Assembly (NCBI RefSeq): GCF_027409185.1
Contig: NC_084464.1
Location: 47,095,095 to 47,159,094, forward strand
Direction: 5' to 3'
Source of the DNA: Cynocephalus volans
Lineage: Eukaryota; Chordata; Mammalia; Dermoptera; Cynocephalidae
DNA length: 64,000 nt
The position numbers and the translations under genes were made by a program. The notes under the pieces were generated by a model. The model was not told the origin of the DNA and ran no database searches. It worked only from the letters and a program-made list of their open reading frames with translations. The first letter of the stretch is position 1, and every line of letters starts with the position of its first letter. Positions 63,507 through 64,000 of the stretch are shown piece by piece.

Positions 63507-63673
63507 AAAATTTTTTAAAAGATGACCGGTAAGGGGATCTTAACCCTTGACTTGGTGTGTCAGCACCACGCTCTCCCAAGTGAGCTAACCGGCCATCCGT
63601 ATATAGGATCCGAACCTGTGGCCTTGGTGTTATCAGCACCACACTCTCCCAAGTGAGCCATGGGCCAGCCCTG
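63507..63673 (-). mobile_element. CYN-type SINE, dimer, in LHFPL5 intron 2
   Basis: In sense GGGCTGGCCCATGGCTCACT, TGGGAGAGTGTGGTGCTGAT, a GGATCCTATATACGGATGGC linker, then the second unit GGTTAGCTCACTTGGGAGAG and CCTTACCGGTCATCTTTTAA. Duplications ACACAAATCCTCTTTTAAAA (63,487-63,506) and ACACAAATTCTCTTTAAAA (63,674-63,692). Confidence 0.93.
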
Positions 63674-64000
63674 ACACAAATTCTCTTTAAAATGCTTTCT
63701 TAGAAAGAGATGGTTTTGTTTCTTTGGCATTTTCTTTACTAATCAAAATGTCACTTTGCTTTTCTCTCCTTTCTTGTCCCTCTCCTTTCATATCCATACA
63801 CACTGTCCTCAATCTTTTCAGATTTTTTCCTCTCCATACTTTAGTTCCCTCACTATCATACAGGGTTGTTAAAAATCCTTTTTGTGTATTACCTTTGAGG
63901 AAACATCCACATAACCTTTCTGAATATATCTCGTTACTCAACGAAAGTCCCTATTTATTCTGTCAAAGCACAAAATTGGGGTCAGGAGGGTCAAATTTAA

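Overview
This is mammalian nuclear DNA. It holds five spliced protein-coding loci whose order and orientation match the ARMC12 - CLPSL2 - CLPSL1 - CLPS - LHFPL5 block of human 6p21.31, recalled from knowledge rather than searched. The interspersed repeats point to a colugo (Dermoptera, probably Galeopterus). There are about a dozen tRNA-Ile-derived SINEs of the CYN type, as monomers, as dimers, and as a GC-rich dimer ending in an AAAAAGACAAAAAA-like tail. I see no Alu, B1/B2, carnivore, bat or equine SINEs. The species call is an inference from these SINEs.

Layout. 1-761: last coding exon and poly(A) signal of ARMC12 (+). 762-23,580: a repeat-dominated intergenic span with an old MaLR-like LTR, CYN SINEs, a decayed 5.5 kb class III (ERV-S/ERV-L-like) provirus on the minus strand (about 5,370-10,881) and a second, internally deleted relative (15,963-19,108). 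23,640-25,930: CLPSL2 (+), three exons, intact. 32,066-34,834: CLPSL1 (+), exons 1 and 2 recognisable but carrying a stop at codon 4, a frame offset and a 1-nt deletion, so probably a pseudogene here. 35,562-36,421: a third ERV-S-like LTR with an unrelated LTR nested inside it. 37,870-39,608: LINE-1 3' part carrying one CYN SINE and two TA-flanked palindromic MITEs. 44,283-46,370: CLPS (-), three exons, 112 aa, intact. 46,400-55,000: repeat-rich spacer. 55,020-61,854: LHFPL5 (+), CpG island, coding exons 1 and 2; the last few codons lie beyond the window.

Functionally, CLPS encodes the pancreatic lipase cofactor, and CLPSL2 and CLPSL1 are tandem paralogues with the same three-exon plan and a 41-codon middle exon. 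ARMC12 (sperm mitochondrial sheath) and LHFPL5 (hair-cell mechanotransduction) are unrelated neighbours. The most notable observations are the probable loss of CLPSL1, the mariner-like MITE family with clean TA target duplications inside LINE-1, and three related ERVs, one of which has a tRNA-Ser primer-binding site matching at 17 of 19 positions. I did not find a novel multi-gene system.
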